Positions 8,086 to 16,600 of a stretch of 64,000 bases of DNA are shown piece by piece. The translations under genes were made by a program, and so were the position numbers. The notes beneath the pieces are model-generated. The model saw nothing but the letters and a program-made list of their open reading frames with translations, had not been told where the DNA came from and ran no database searches. This stretch comes from Dyadobacter beijingensis DSM 21582 (GTDB lineage: Bacteria; Bacteroidota; Bacteroidia; Cytophagales; Spirosomataceae). Where the stretch lies: contig NZ_KB907787.1 of assembly GCF_000382205.1 (NCBI RefSeq), positions 349,176 through 413,175 of the forward strand, read 5' to 3'. The stretch's first letter is position 1. The number at the start of each line of letters is the position of its first letter.

Positions 8086-8580
8086 TTACTTTTCCAGCAG
8101 CTCGTCCAGATTACCAAGTGCCATGGTAAAGCCTTCTTTGAAGCCCATTTCCATGATTTGCTGGATGTCTTCGTATTTATCGTATTGGATCGAAACCGAA
8201 ACCGTCGTTTTACCGTCGGCCTCCGTGAACGTATTCGTCCAGGTAGAGCGCGCGAAATCCGGGCTCAGGTTTCCCTCCGAATCGCAGAAAGCATCGATTG
8301 CCGAGAAGCTTTTCTGAGCATTGATCGTCAAATAGTCCGCTTTCGACCAGTGCTCTTCGCCCTCGGGGCCGACCATGGCGTACAGCCAGGTGCCGCCTTC
8401 GCGGAAATCCATCGATTTCGTGCGGGCCTTCCAGGGGCGCGGTGCCCACCATTGATCGAGCAGCTCGCTCTGCGTCCACGCTGCCCAAACTTTCCCCACG
8501 GGGGCGGCAAATTCCCGTTCTACATTGACACGGTTATTTTCCTTGTCTACAGAAAAATTCATTACCAGGTTACTGTTCAT
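8086..8580 (-). CDS. SRPBCC / AHSA1-domain protein
   Basis: A 164-residue START-like protein of the AHSA1 (Aha1 C-terminal homologue) family. The N-terminal strand reads VEREFAAPVGKVWAAWTQSELLDQWW in overlapping pieces, followed by a conserved GGTWLYAMVGPEG segment. Members bind small hydrophobic ligands and are usually encoded next to an ArsR-type repressor; their cellular role is rarely known. Its start codon overlaps the end of the upstream ArsR gene by 11 bp, so translation is likely coupled. It is presumably expressed under control of that repressor. Confidence 0.88.
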   Translation of the reverse strand: MNSNLVMNFSVDKENNRVNVEREFAAPVGKVWAAWTQSELLDQWWAPRPWKARTKSMDFREGGTWLYAMVGPEGEEHWSKADYLTINAQKSFSAIDAFCDSEGNLSPDFARSTWTNTFTEADGKTTVSVSIQYDKYEDIQQIMEMGFKEGFTMALGNLDELLEK

Positions 8581-8896
8581 TGGAATCGGAATTTAGGTTG
8601 CTTAAAAGTTGATCTAATTGATTAAAACGGTCTTCCCAGTGTTTTTTGAACTGTGTCAACCAATGGTCTAATTCTTTCATTTTGACCGGATTGAAGTAAT
8701 AATGGATCTCCCTCCCGACTTTGTTCTGCTTCAAAAGCTCACAATCGGTGAGTACCTTGATGTGCTTCGAAACCGCCTGTCTGGAAGTATCAAAATGTTC
8801 TGCCAGCGCATTGGGCGTCATAGACTGCGCAGCGATCAAAACCAATATTGCCCGCCGCGTCGGGTCCGCAATAGCCTGAAATATATCTCCTTTCAT
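8570..8896 (-). CDS. ArsR-family transcriptional regulator
   Basis: A 108-residue winged-helix repressor: IADPTRRAILVLIA near the start, then the recognition helix TSRQAVSKHIKVL. The start is set at 8896 (MKGDIF...) because the family begins there; a longer frame back to 9055 adds unrelated residues and would run across the operators. No metal-binding CxC motif is visible, so this is the SdpR/PaaX-like, non-metal class that pairs with AHSA1 proteins. Two dyads upstream are its probable operators, implying autorepression of the two-gene operon. Confidence 0.9.
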   Translation of the reverse strand: MKGDIFQAIADPTRRAILVLIAAQSMTPNALAEHFDTSRQAVSKHIKVLTDCELLKQNKVGREIHYYFNPVKMKELDHWLTQFKKHWEDRFNQLDQLLSNLNSDSNEQ

Positions 8897-8910
8897 ACAC
8901 GATTGAAATA

Positions 8911-8953
8911 TGCAACTTGATGGTTGCAAATATATATGCAACTTTCGAGTTGC
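8911..8953 (-). promoter_or_regulatory. Two tandem operator dyads for the ArsR repressor
   Basis: Dyad 1 is TGCAAC-N6-GTTGCA (8911-8928), starting 15 bp before the ArsR start codon. Dyad 2 is GCAACT-N4-AGTTGC (8938-8953), preceded by T so that it also begins TGCAACT. Their centres are 26 bp apart. The shared TGCAAC half-site and the position directly before an autoregulated repressor make them likely binding sites. Confidence 0.65.
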
Positions 8954-8985
8954 GCAAATTTTTTTTGGAAAAAGATTGAGAAATT

Positions 8986-9486
8986 TTAAAATGTGAGCTT
9001 CAATTGCCGAAACATATCGATCGGACGAATGCACTGAATGCTGAAATCCTGACACACGTCTGGAATCTTGATTTTGTTTTTGCGATTGGGATCACTGCGT
9101 TCGTACGAGACAATCGTTCGGTTGTGTGAATCGGCAAGGGCATGAGCAATAATGAATGCATCTGCTTCCATAGCATCCAGAAACTCGTTGAGTGCACCGG
9201 GTTGATAATGCTCGCTTTTTGATGAGGCCCATGCTATCACTCGGGCGTAAAAATCAATATCCCCGGCTGTATCCCGGAAGAAATAATCGGGCAAATTAGC
9301 GCGGCACCAGCCTTCGAGGGCATCGTTTTTATCATAAAGCTCGTCACGCACTTTATCAATACTGACTATTGTCCCGCTTTCGGCAAGCGTCTTTACCTGA
9401 TTCCAGAAACCAGACGCGACGTCCAGGGGGTAGCTGTCGCGGTGTGCCTGAATGAAAAAATTGCTATCGACAATATAGATGCCCAT
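8986..9486 (-). CDS. PIN-like DUF4411 protein, putative toxin
   Basis: A 166-residue protein that opens with the PIN-type strand IYIVDSNFFIQA (Asp7), followed by IDKVRDEL, then DAMEADAFIIAHALA and a C-terminal IVSYE. The spacing of the acidic residues matches DUF4411, a PIN-fold ribonuclease-like family. The ATG at 9486 lies 1 bp after the TGA of the upstream XRE-ImmA gene; an earlier ATG at 9504 would lie inside that gene and is less likely. The pairing resembles a type II toxin-antitoxin module with this protein as RNase toxin, but toxicity is inferred. Confidence 0.8.
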   Translation of the reverse strand: MGIYIVDSNFFIQAHRDSYPLDVASGFWNQVKTLAESGTIVSIDKVRDELYDKNDALEGWCRANLPDYFFRDTAGDIDFYARVIAWASSKSEHYQPGALNEFLDAMEADAFIIAHALADSHNRTIVSYERSDPNRKNKIKIPDVCQDFSIQCIRPIDMFRQLKLTF

Positions 9487-9487
9487 A

Positions 9488-10615
9488 TCAGAAATGCTTG
9501 TCAAAAAATGTTTGAAAAGTGTCTCCTTTGAGGCTCGTGAGTTTGTAGGCGTCCCGGTACAGCAGCTTGCCGGATTTTACGGCATTATTGATGTGCGAGG
9601 CGAACGTGATGCTTAAACGTTTTTTAGTAGTTGCATAGAAATCGCCGCCAGAGCTTCTATTCTCCTTTATTTCAATTTCCCGTGAGATGTATTGATTGTA
9701 AAATTTGAGGAACTGCTGTCGGTTAATTTTTCCTGTGTCGAGCGCGCGGCGGGCGATGACAATTTCGCTTACCTTAAAATAGCGCGCTGCTTGCGGAATG
9801 TTGCTGTAAGTGCGCCATACTTCCTGAAAATGTTTTCCAGGTACCAGAAACTCAGCGGCTATCTGATCGCAAAACCGCTCGATCGCTTCGTCGGAAGGTT
9901 GTAGTTCCCGGAAGTCGAAACCGGCACTTTGCCCTAGCCACACATGGGCCAGTTCGTGCGCAAGCGTAAACATCTGGGCCGCTTTTCCGTCCGCATTATT
10001 AATGAACATGAAAGGCGCAAGTTTATCGACCAGCACAAATCCCCTGCATTCGTCCACTTCGATCTTCCGATGGGTGTTATTTTCAAAAATTCCATTGAAA
10101 ACCGTGATAATACCACTGTCTTCAATATGCTCTACCAGATGATCCATCGCGGATGTCCAGTTTGGAAAATTGCTTGCCCAGTTTTCAGCAAGTCGGAGGG
10201 TTTGTCTCATATCCGATACAACCTCGGAGACCGCTGAGTCTGCATTGTACTTCCCGACGAAGGAGAGGTCGGAGAATCCGTTATCCCGGAGGTGGCTTTT
10301 GAGCCATTCCTGCCGGTGCTGGACTAGTAAAATGGTGTCGTATACATTCAAAGACACTTTTGAGAAAGGGCCTTTTCCAGTGCGGAAAAAGGGGATCGGT
10401 AATTTTTCTTTCGGAGGTTCAGGTAAAAACAGGTATCCGAAAGGCAGATGAACTTTTCTGGAAAAATCTTCGAGTTGCTTTACAGTCGGGATTTTCTCTC
10501 CCGTAATCCATTTTTCGATATTGGGAACTTTTTCAGCCACATCGCCCAATTTATATCCTGCCCGAGCGATGGCCCAGGGTAGTATTTGACTGTTAAAACT
10601 GACTTCCGTTCTCAT
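9488..10615 (-). CDS. XRE-type regulator with ImmA/IrrE metallopeptidase domain
   Basis: A 375-residue protein with an N-terminal HTH-like region (residues about 10-65, LGDVAEKVPNIEKWITGE) and a zinc peptidase domain. The HELAH motif is at 220-224 and Glu246 in the following ERFCDQIAAEF helix is a likely third metal ligand. COG2856 proteins of this kind cleave or bind repressors (ImmA, IrrE) or act as antitoxins. It is directly upstream of the DUF4411 gene (1-bp gap), so the two form one unit. The dyad at 10642-10653 is a candidate site for its own HTH. Confidence 0.85.
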   Translation of the reverse strand: MRTEVSFNSQILPWAIARAGYKLGDVAEKVPNIEKWITGEKIPTVKQLEDFSRKVHLPFGYLFLPEPPKEKLPIPFFRTGKGPFSKVSLNVYDTILLVQHRQEWLKSHLRDNGFSDLSFVGKYNADSAVSEVVSDMRQTLRLAENWASNFPNWTSAMDHLVEHIEDSGIITVFNGIFENNTHRKIEVDECRGFVLVDKLAPFMFINNADGKAAQMFTLAHELAHVWLGQSAGFDFRELQPSDEAIERFCDQIAAEFLVPGKHFQEVWRTYSNIPQAARYFKVSEIVIARRALDTGKINRQQFLKFYNQYISREIEIKENRSSGGDFYATTKKRLSITFASHINNAVKSGKLLYRDAYKLTSLKGDTFQTFFDKHF

Positions 10616-10630
10616 ATGATAAAGTTATGA

Positions 10631-10701
10631 AAAATGCCCGCCTGTACATACAGAACGATACCTCTTGACGACCCGGGGGCGGCCTTCACCGCAGGCATTT
10701 T
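10631..10701 (-). promoter_or_regulatory. Inverted repeat and operator-like dyad upstream of the XRE-ImmA/PIN pair
   Basis: AAAATGCCCGC (10631-10641) and GCAGGCATTTT (10691-10701) are 11-bp arms complementary at 10 positions, enclosing 49 bp. Inside, CTGTA-CA-TACAG (10642-10653) is a perfect dyad starting 27 bp before the XRE start codon. The dyad is a plausible operator for the HTH protein. The outer repeat could form a hairpin in a leader or mark a small RNA; nothing identifies which. Confidence 0.45.
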
Positions 10702-10797
10702 CAAAGTATGGAATGCAAAGGTAATTCTTCGGTAAGAGGCAAACCAAATTGCTTGAGAAGTGGGACCGACCGGTTATTCATTCATACAAAAGGCGTT

Positions 10798-12366
10798 CTA
10801 CTTCTCCAACACCACCGTCACCAGCCCCCGCCCCGGAATCTTCACCCCTTCCTTCAAACCCTTAACCTTCGAACGTCGCATATCGACCCCCTTCTCCCCG
10901 GTAGTCAAATAAACATCCGCGCCTTTCACCTTAAACCCATTAACCTCCGGCCTCAAAACCCGTTCTTCATTCCCATAGTTAACAGCTACTAAGACGATCC
11001 GTTTTTCATTGGTATAAGCCGAAACCATCAAATCCTGCGCGATTTCAACATCACTGAGTTTGTCGCCGCGTTCTACGTTTAGCCGATGCATTCCCGGCCG
11101 GATAAAGCGGCTGTAATGGCCCAGCGCCCAGAGGTTTTTGGTGGCGGTAATGCTGCCATCCACGTATTCGCGCGAAGAGGGAGCGAGCGCGATGAGGTAG
11201 TACCGCGTATCGAAATCGGGGTTGCCGGGTTCCCAGCTGTTCCAGAGCTGCCAGGCAGCGGCGTTGCCGTGTACAAGGTCGTCGTGGATGACTTTGGAGA
11301 GGAACAGGGCGCAGTCGATGGCCGGGATGCGGCCGGTTTTGCCCTCACGGTAGCCGTCGGCGAGCATGGAGTATTCCGTTTGCCAGAACGTGACGCCGTA
11401 TCGGGCCGTCGTGTCGGCTGCGTGGCGGCGGATGGCGATGCGGGCGCTGTCGCCCTTGTCGGTGAAGTAGCTGTGGCCGCCTATGAGGGCCGGGAGATTA
11501 CGGAGGCCGGTTAATGCGAGCCTGCTTTTCGGATCGAAAAAGGCTTGCGTTTGTTGGGTAGCGTTACCTTTTCCCGTGTACAGAAAATCCAGCTGTGCCG
11601 CTTCGGTAAGGAGGACTTTCGAGGTCGAGCCGGTGGCGGTCAATGCGCTGTCGAGCGACCGGGCTACGTGGGCGATCTCGTCGTTGCGCCACGGGCTGCC
11701 TTCCTGCTTGGCGCCCTGGCCGGGGGCATGGTACCAGTCCCATTGCGGCTCGTTGATGGGGCTGATGTAATCGAAATGCAAACCTTCATCGTCGAAATGC
11801 TTCAAAACCGTTGCCAGGAATCGGGCATAGTCGCCGTAATGCTGCGGTTTGAGGTTCGAAATGTAATCTTTGTCCGTCTTATAGCCCCGGCCGTTCTTCG
11901 TGAATTGCACCGGAGGTGTGTTCGAGAATGCGATCAGGTTTTCGACGCCGTATTCCTTTGCTTTTTTGGTAAACCATACATAACCCGCCTGTTTCGACCA
12001 ATCATAAGTACCATCCGGCCTCAGGAAGCATTCGACACGCTTGCGGAAGTCGGTGATGCCGCTGCTATCTCCCTGCTCGGCCGTGCCGCCGCCTATGTTG
12101 AAGCGCCAGGCGGAAAGCCCGATACCTTTGGGGTTGCCATTTATGTCGAAATCCTTACTGAAAAGCCATTCGGCCATTTGCTCGCGGTTTTGGGCAGGCC
12201 AGTTTTGGACAATGCCTTCGGTAAACCACGCCCCGGCGGCGCCGAAATTGTCGATCTTCTGTACTTTGTTTTTGGTATTGATTTTTATGACGAGTTCGCG
12301 CGGTTTCTGGGCGTGAAGCGTATGAATTCCGATGAATGAAAGGGTTAGGAAAAGTATTTTCTTCAT
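10798..12366 (-). CDS. Glycoside hydrolase family 30 enzyme, secreted
   Basis: A 522-residue protein with a Sec signal peptide (MKKILFLTLSFIGIHTLHAQ, cleavage near residue 20). The clan GH-A fold shows the acid/base Glu206 in SPINEPQW and the nucleophile Glu331 in WQTEYS, with a C-terminal beta-sandwich. GH30 members include endo-beta-1,6-galactanases, glucocerebrosidases and xylanases; the NIGGG and SPINEPQW contexts look closest to the beta-1,6-galactanase-like subgroup, but this is not certain. It follows the NRAMP-like gene by 26 bp, an odd operon partner. The arabinan/arabinogalactan locus 6 kb upstream may be the functional partner. Confidence 0.82.
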   Translation of the reverse strand: MKKILFLTLSFIGIHTLHAQKPRELVIKINTKNKVQKIDNFGAAGAWFTEGIVQNWPAQNREQMAEWLFSKDFDINGNPKGIGLSAWRFNIGGGTAEQGDSSGITDFRKRVECFLRPDGTYDWSKQAGYVWFTKKAKEYGVENLIAFSNTPPVQFTKNGRGYKTDKDYISNLKPQHYGDYARFLATVLKHFDDEGLHFDYISPINEPQWDWYHAPGQGAKQEGSPWRNDEIAHVARSLDSALTATGSTSKVLLTEAAQLDFLYTGKGNATQQTQAFFDPKSRLALTGLRNLPALIGGHSYFTDKGDSARIAIRRHAADTTARYGVTFWQTEYSMLADGYREGKTGRIPAIDCALFLSKVIHDDLVHGNAAAWQLWNSWEPGNPDFDTRYYLIALAPSSREYVDGSITATKNLWALGHYSRFIRPGMHRLNVERGDKLSDVEIAQDLMVSAYTNEKRIVLVAVNYGNEERVLRPEVNGFKVKGADVYLTTGEKGVDMRRSKVKGLKEGVKIPGRGLVTVVLEK

Positions 12367-12392
12367 GATTAAGTGATTAACATCGTCTATTT

Positions 12393-13550
12393 TCAGAATA
12401 TATTAAAACCCATCGACAGCAGAATGAGCACAACGGCCCAGCCCGCGATTTGGAGCATTACCGGATGTTTATAACTGCCCATTAACCGCTGTTTCCGGCT
12501 AGCAACAAGCAAAATCGCAAGGGCAACCGGCAGCACAAAGCCATTTAAAGTACCCACAAACACCAGCACTTTCACGGGGCGGCCGATGAGCAGGAAGATC
12601 ACGGTCGAAATCAGGATAAAAGCAATGGTAATGTAGGATTTATATAGCTCTATCAAAGGGTGAAACGACCGGAGGAACGAAATGGAAGTATATGCCGCAC
12701 CTACCACCGAGGTAATGGCCGCCGCCCAGATCATCAACCCGAAAAGTTGCCTGCCAAATGTCCCGGTTGCATTTTCGAATACCGAAGCGGCCGGGTTGTC
12801 GGGGCTAATGCTCGCCCCGGCCAGGATAATGCCCAGCGTAGCCAGGAAGAGCAGGTAACGTATTAAGGCAGTAATGACGATGCCGGTGGATGCGCCGCGG
12901 TTTACTTCTTTCAATGCGTTCTCGCCGCGAACACCGGAATCGAGCAGGCGGTGGGCGCCGGCGAAGGAAATGTACCCGCCCACGGTGCCGCCCACGAGCG
13001 TGAGGGTGGCGATAGCGTCGAATTTCTCGGGGAGAAAAGTGTGTTGAATGGCGCTGCCCAAGGGCGGATGGGAAGTGAATGCGACGTACAAAATCAGCGC
13101 AATCATTACAAAACCAAGGATTTTGGCAAAACTGTCCATCGCCTTGCCGGCTTCTTTGAACAGGAAAATACCAATGGCTATCGCGGCGCTGACGATGGCA
13201 CCCGTCTGCACGCCCACGCCCGTCATGGCTTCGATACCCAACCCCGCACCGGCCACATTGCCGATGTTGAATGCGAGCCCGCCCGCTACGATGAGGAATG
13301 CGAGCAGGTAGCCGAGACCGGGCAGCAGCTCATTCGCCAGGTCCTGGGCGCGCTTGCCGGAGACGGTGATGATTTGCCAGATGTTGAACTGGACGGCCAG
13401 GTCGATCAATATCGATAGCAGAATGACAAAGCCGAAGCTTGTCGCCAGCTTTTCGGTGAAGACGGTCGTTTGGGTCAGGAAGCCAGGGCCCACCGCGGAG
13501 GTGGCCATCAGGAATGCGGCGCCTAGCAGGGCGTTTTTGTTTTTTGACAT
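12393..13550 (-). CDS. NRAMP-superfamily transporter lacking canonical metal ligands
   Basis: A 385-residue membrane protein with about 11 helices. TM1 reads AVGPGFLTQ, where true metal NRAMPs have DPGN, and the TM6 segment GGTVGGYISFAGAH replaces the metal-binding MPH. The fold is NRAMP-like but the Asp, Asn and Met that hold Mn/Fe are absent. Bacillus YcsG, encoded beside the 5-oxoprolinase genes, is a related family member, and here the neighbour 67 bp upstream is a 5-oxoprolinase-like gene. An organic substrate such as 5-oxoproline or a hydantoin is therefore more likely than a metal. The start at 13550 (MSKNKN) is preferred; a 10-residue longer start exists at 13580. Confidence 0.75.
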   Translation of the reverse strand: MSKNKNALLGAAFLMATSAVGPGFLTQTTVFTEKLATSFGFVILLSILIDLAVQFNIWQIITVSGKRAQDLANELLPGLGYLLAFLIVAGGLAFNIGNVAGAGLGIEAMTGVGVQTGAIVSAAIAIGIFLFKEAGKAMDSFAKILGFVMIALILYVAFTSHPPLGSAIQHTFLPEKFDAIATLTLVGGTVGGYISFAGAHRLLDSGVRGENALKEVNRGASTGIVITALIRYLLFLATLGIILAGASISPDNPAASVFENATGTFGRQLFGLMIWAAAITSVVGAAYTSISFLRSFHPLIELYKSYITIAFILISTVIFLLIGRPVKVLVFVGTLNGFVLPVALAILLVASRKQRLMGSYKHPVMLQIAGWAVVLILLSMGFNIF

Positions 13551-13617
13551 ATTTGGGTTGCCACGAAGACACGAATTCACACGAAGTTGCTTTCGTGCAT
13601 ATTCGTAACGTTAAGAT

Positions 13618-16600
13618 CTAAACACCATATCCGCCGCCGCCCGGCGTTTCGATAGTCAATTCATCACCCGCAACCACTTTCAGACTACAAACTCCGGGCA
13701 GTTCATTCACTATTCCATTTGAAAGAAGCACATGCCGCCCGCAAGCCCCGTCACTGCCGCCGGCCATTCCATATGGTGCATATCGCCTGTGCTGGCCGAG
13801 CAATGTCACTTGCAGTGGCGCCAGAAATTCCAGCTTCCGCACGATGCCATCGCCGCCGCGCCATCGCCCGTTGCCGCCGGAACCCCGGCGAAGGCCGAAT
13901 TCCAGTAGCCGCACCGGATATTTTCGTTCCAGCTGCTCCGGGTCGGTAATGCGCGTGTTGGTCATGTGCTGGTGCACCGCCGAACGTCCATGAAATCCCT
14001 TTCCCGCACCCACGCCGCCGCCGATCGTTTCGTAATAGCCAAACTGCTCGTTGCCGAACAGAAAGTTGTTCATCGTTCCCTGGCTGCAAGCCGCAAGGCC
14101 GAATGCTTTGAGCAATGTATCCACCAGCCGCTGGCTCACCTCGGTATTCCCGCCGACCACCGCCGGACATCGCAGCGGATCGTCGGAGAAATGCGGGTGC
14201 AGGAAGCTGTTTTCCGGCAGTTTGATCTCCACATCTTGCATTAAGCCGTCATTTAAAGGAATCTCCTTGTCTACCAAAAGCCTCAAAACGTACAAAATAG
14301 CACTGTACAGAATGGACATATTGGCATTCAGGTTGTTTGGATGGACGTCGGAGGTGCCTGTAAAATCGAAGATTTGCTTCGTACCGGTTATGGTGATTTT
14401 TACGGCTATCCGATGATCATCATCCAGTGATTCGGACGCTTCGAAAACCTGCCCTTCCAGCGGCTGCAATGCATTCCGGAGCTGCGAAACGGCTGTCTGT
14501 TTCAGCATAACCATGTATTTGCGTACCGTTTCCAATCCGTGATTTTCCACGAGTTTCAGCAACTGCGCGCTGCCCTTTTTCAGTGCCGACAATGCCGCGA
14601 TAATGTCGGCTTCGTTGGACAGGAACGACCGGGTAGGGTAGTCGGCTCCCGTGAAGAGCTCCCGCATTGTATCCCATTGAAATTCACCGGATTTTACCAG
14701 GTATTGCGGCACGATCACCACCCCTTCTTCGGCGAGGCAGGTGGCGTCGGGCGGCATCGAGCCGGGTGTCTTACCACCGACTTCCGCATGGTGCGCCCGG
14801 TTGATCACGTAGCCGACACAGGTTCCGTCCTCCGTAAAAACACCGGAAATCAGCGTGATATCCGGTAAATGCGAGCCGCCGTAGCGCGGGTGGTTGGTGA
14901 TCACGACATCTCCCGGACCGATCGGCAGGGCTTCGCGTACAAGACGCCCGCAGATGCCCATGCTGCCCAGGTGCACGGGGATATGCTGCGCATTCACAAG
15001 CAGCTCGCCGTCCGCATCGAGCAATGCGCACGAGAAATCGAGGCGTTCTTTGACGTTGACGGAAAATGCAGTCCGTTGCAGCTGCACGCCCATTTCGTCG
15101 GCAATGGCTTTGAAACGGTTCGTGAAAAGCTGCAATGCTACTTCTTCGCTTTGCTGACCATTATGCGTGCCGGCCGTTTCGGTGCGCCAGGCGACGGCGT
15201 CGAGGCCCCGTTGGATCACCAGTTTCCAGCCTTTCGGTAAATAGGTTGTGGAGGTGTTGTTGAGTAAAATCGAAGGTCCGTTCAGCTGGTCGCCGGGTTG
15301 GAGGCTGTCCCATTCGAAAACGGGCGTTTCGGGGACGGTTAATTCCTGTAAAAAAAGTTTCCTATGGCCTGCTGGCGTTGCTTGGTGACCATTTTCGATG
15401 ATTTTTACTGTATCCGCAGCCGGCGCTTTTTCCTGCACTTTCAGCTTAATGCTTTCGAGCTCCACCACCGCATTGGCCGGGTAGTAGCCAAACTGCGCCC
15501 GGTAAATTTCCTCGAAGGCAGCCAGCGTCGCCTCGCCCGACCAGGGTATTTCAATGGTATTTTCCTGGCCCGCAAAACGAAGGTACACGTGGCAAAAGAC
15601 GGTTTCCAAAGCGAGGCTGCCCTGCTCGTGCAGAGCCTCCGCCGCTTGTTTTTCCAACGCATCCCGCCAGGCTGCAACCTGCGCAGAAGCGTCGGTCCAG
15701 GGCTGTAAAACCTGTTTCGAGACGATGGTGCTGATCAACGCCTCGCCGATGCCCGCCGCGCTGAAAAGTCCGCCGTCGTAAGGCAGCAGTACTGTGCGCA
15801 TATCGAGCAGTTCAGCGAGCTGGCACGCGTGCAGGCCGCCGGCGCCGCCGAAAGTGACGAGTGCGAATGCATTCGGGTTAATGCCTTTTTCTACTGAAAT
15901 CTTGCGGATCGCGTCGGCCATTTTTTCGTTCGCAATGCGTTCCAGGCCGGTGAGGATTTCCCCGTGGCCGAGGTGGTTACCGGTTTGGGATTGAATGCGG
16001 TCGCGCAGCTCTTCCAGCCTCGTGATCGCGGCTGCCGGGTCGATGGGAATGCTGAATTTCGATGTTTCCAGCTTGCCGAGCAGCAGATTTACGTCGGTGA
16101 CGGTCAATGGCCCTCCCGCGCCATAACAAGCCGGCCCGGGTGATGCGCCGGCGCTTTCCGGCCCGACTTGCAATGAAAAACCATCAAACCAGCAAACGGA
16201 ACCTCCACCCGCCGCCACGGTTTCGATGGCCAGGGTAGGGTTGTAGAATTCGATCCGGTCTATTTCGGTAATGTATTTGAGCTCCGGCTGGCCGTCGATC
16301 AATGCCGTATCCGTGCTCGTACCGCCCATATCGAAGGTGATGGCCTTCGGAAAGCCTAGTTTTTGGGCAAAATTGGTGGCGGCTACCATCCCCCCGGCCG
16401 GGCCGCTCAGCAAGCTGTCTTTGGCACGGAAGCCGCTCACTTCCGCAAGGCTTCCCGTGCTGGTCATGACTTGCAGGCTACCGTCATTCAGTGAGTTACG
16501 AATATTGGTCAGATAATGATCCAGGATAGGATCGAGGTATGCATTCACGACCGCCGTTTGCGTTCTGCGCAGGTAATGCGCGAAGGGGAACAGTTCGGAA

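Noticed and set aside
10631..10701. tRNA or tRNA-like gene.
   Set aside because: No cloverleaf, no T-loop GTTCRA motif and no suitable acceptor stem were found.
12393..13550. Annotation as a Mn2+/Fe2+ NRAMP transporter.
   Set aside because: The DPGN and MPH ligand motifs are absent, and the neighbour is a 5-oxoprolinase.
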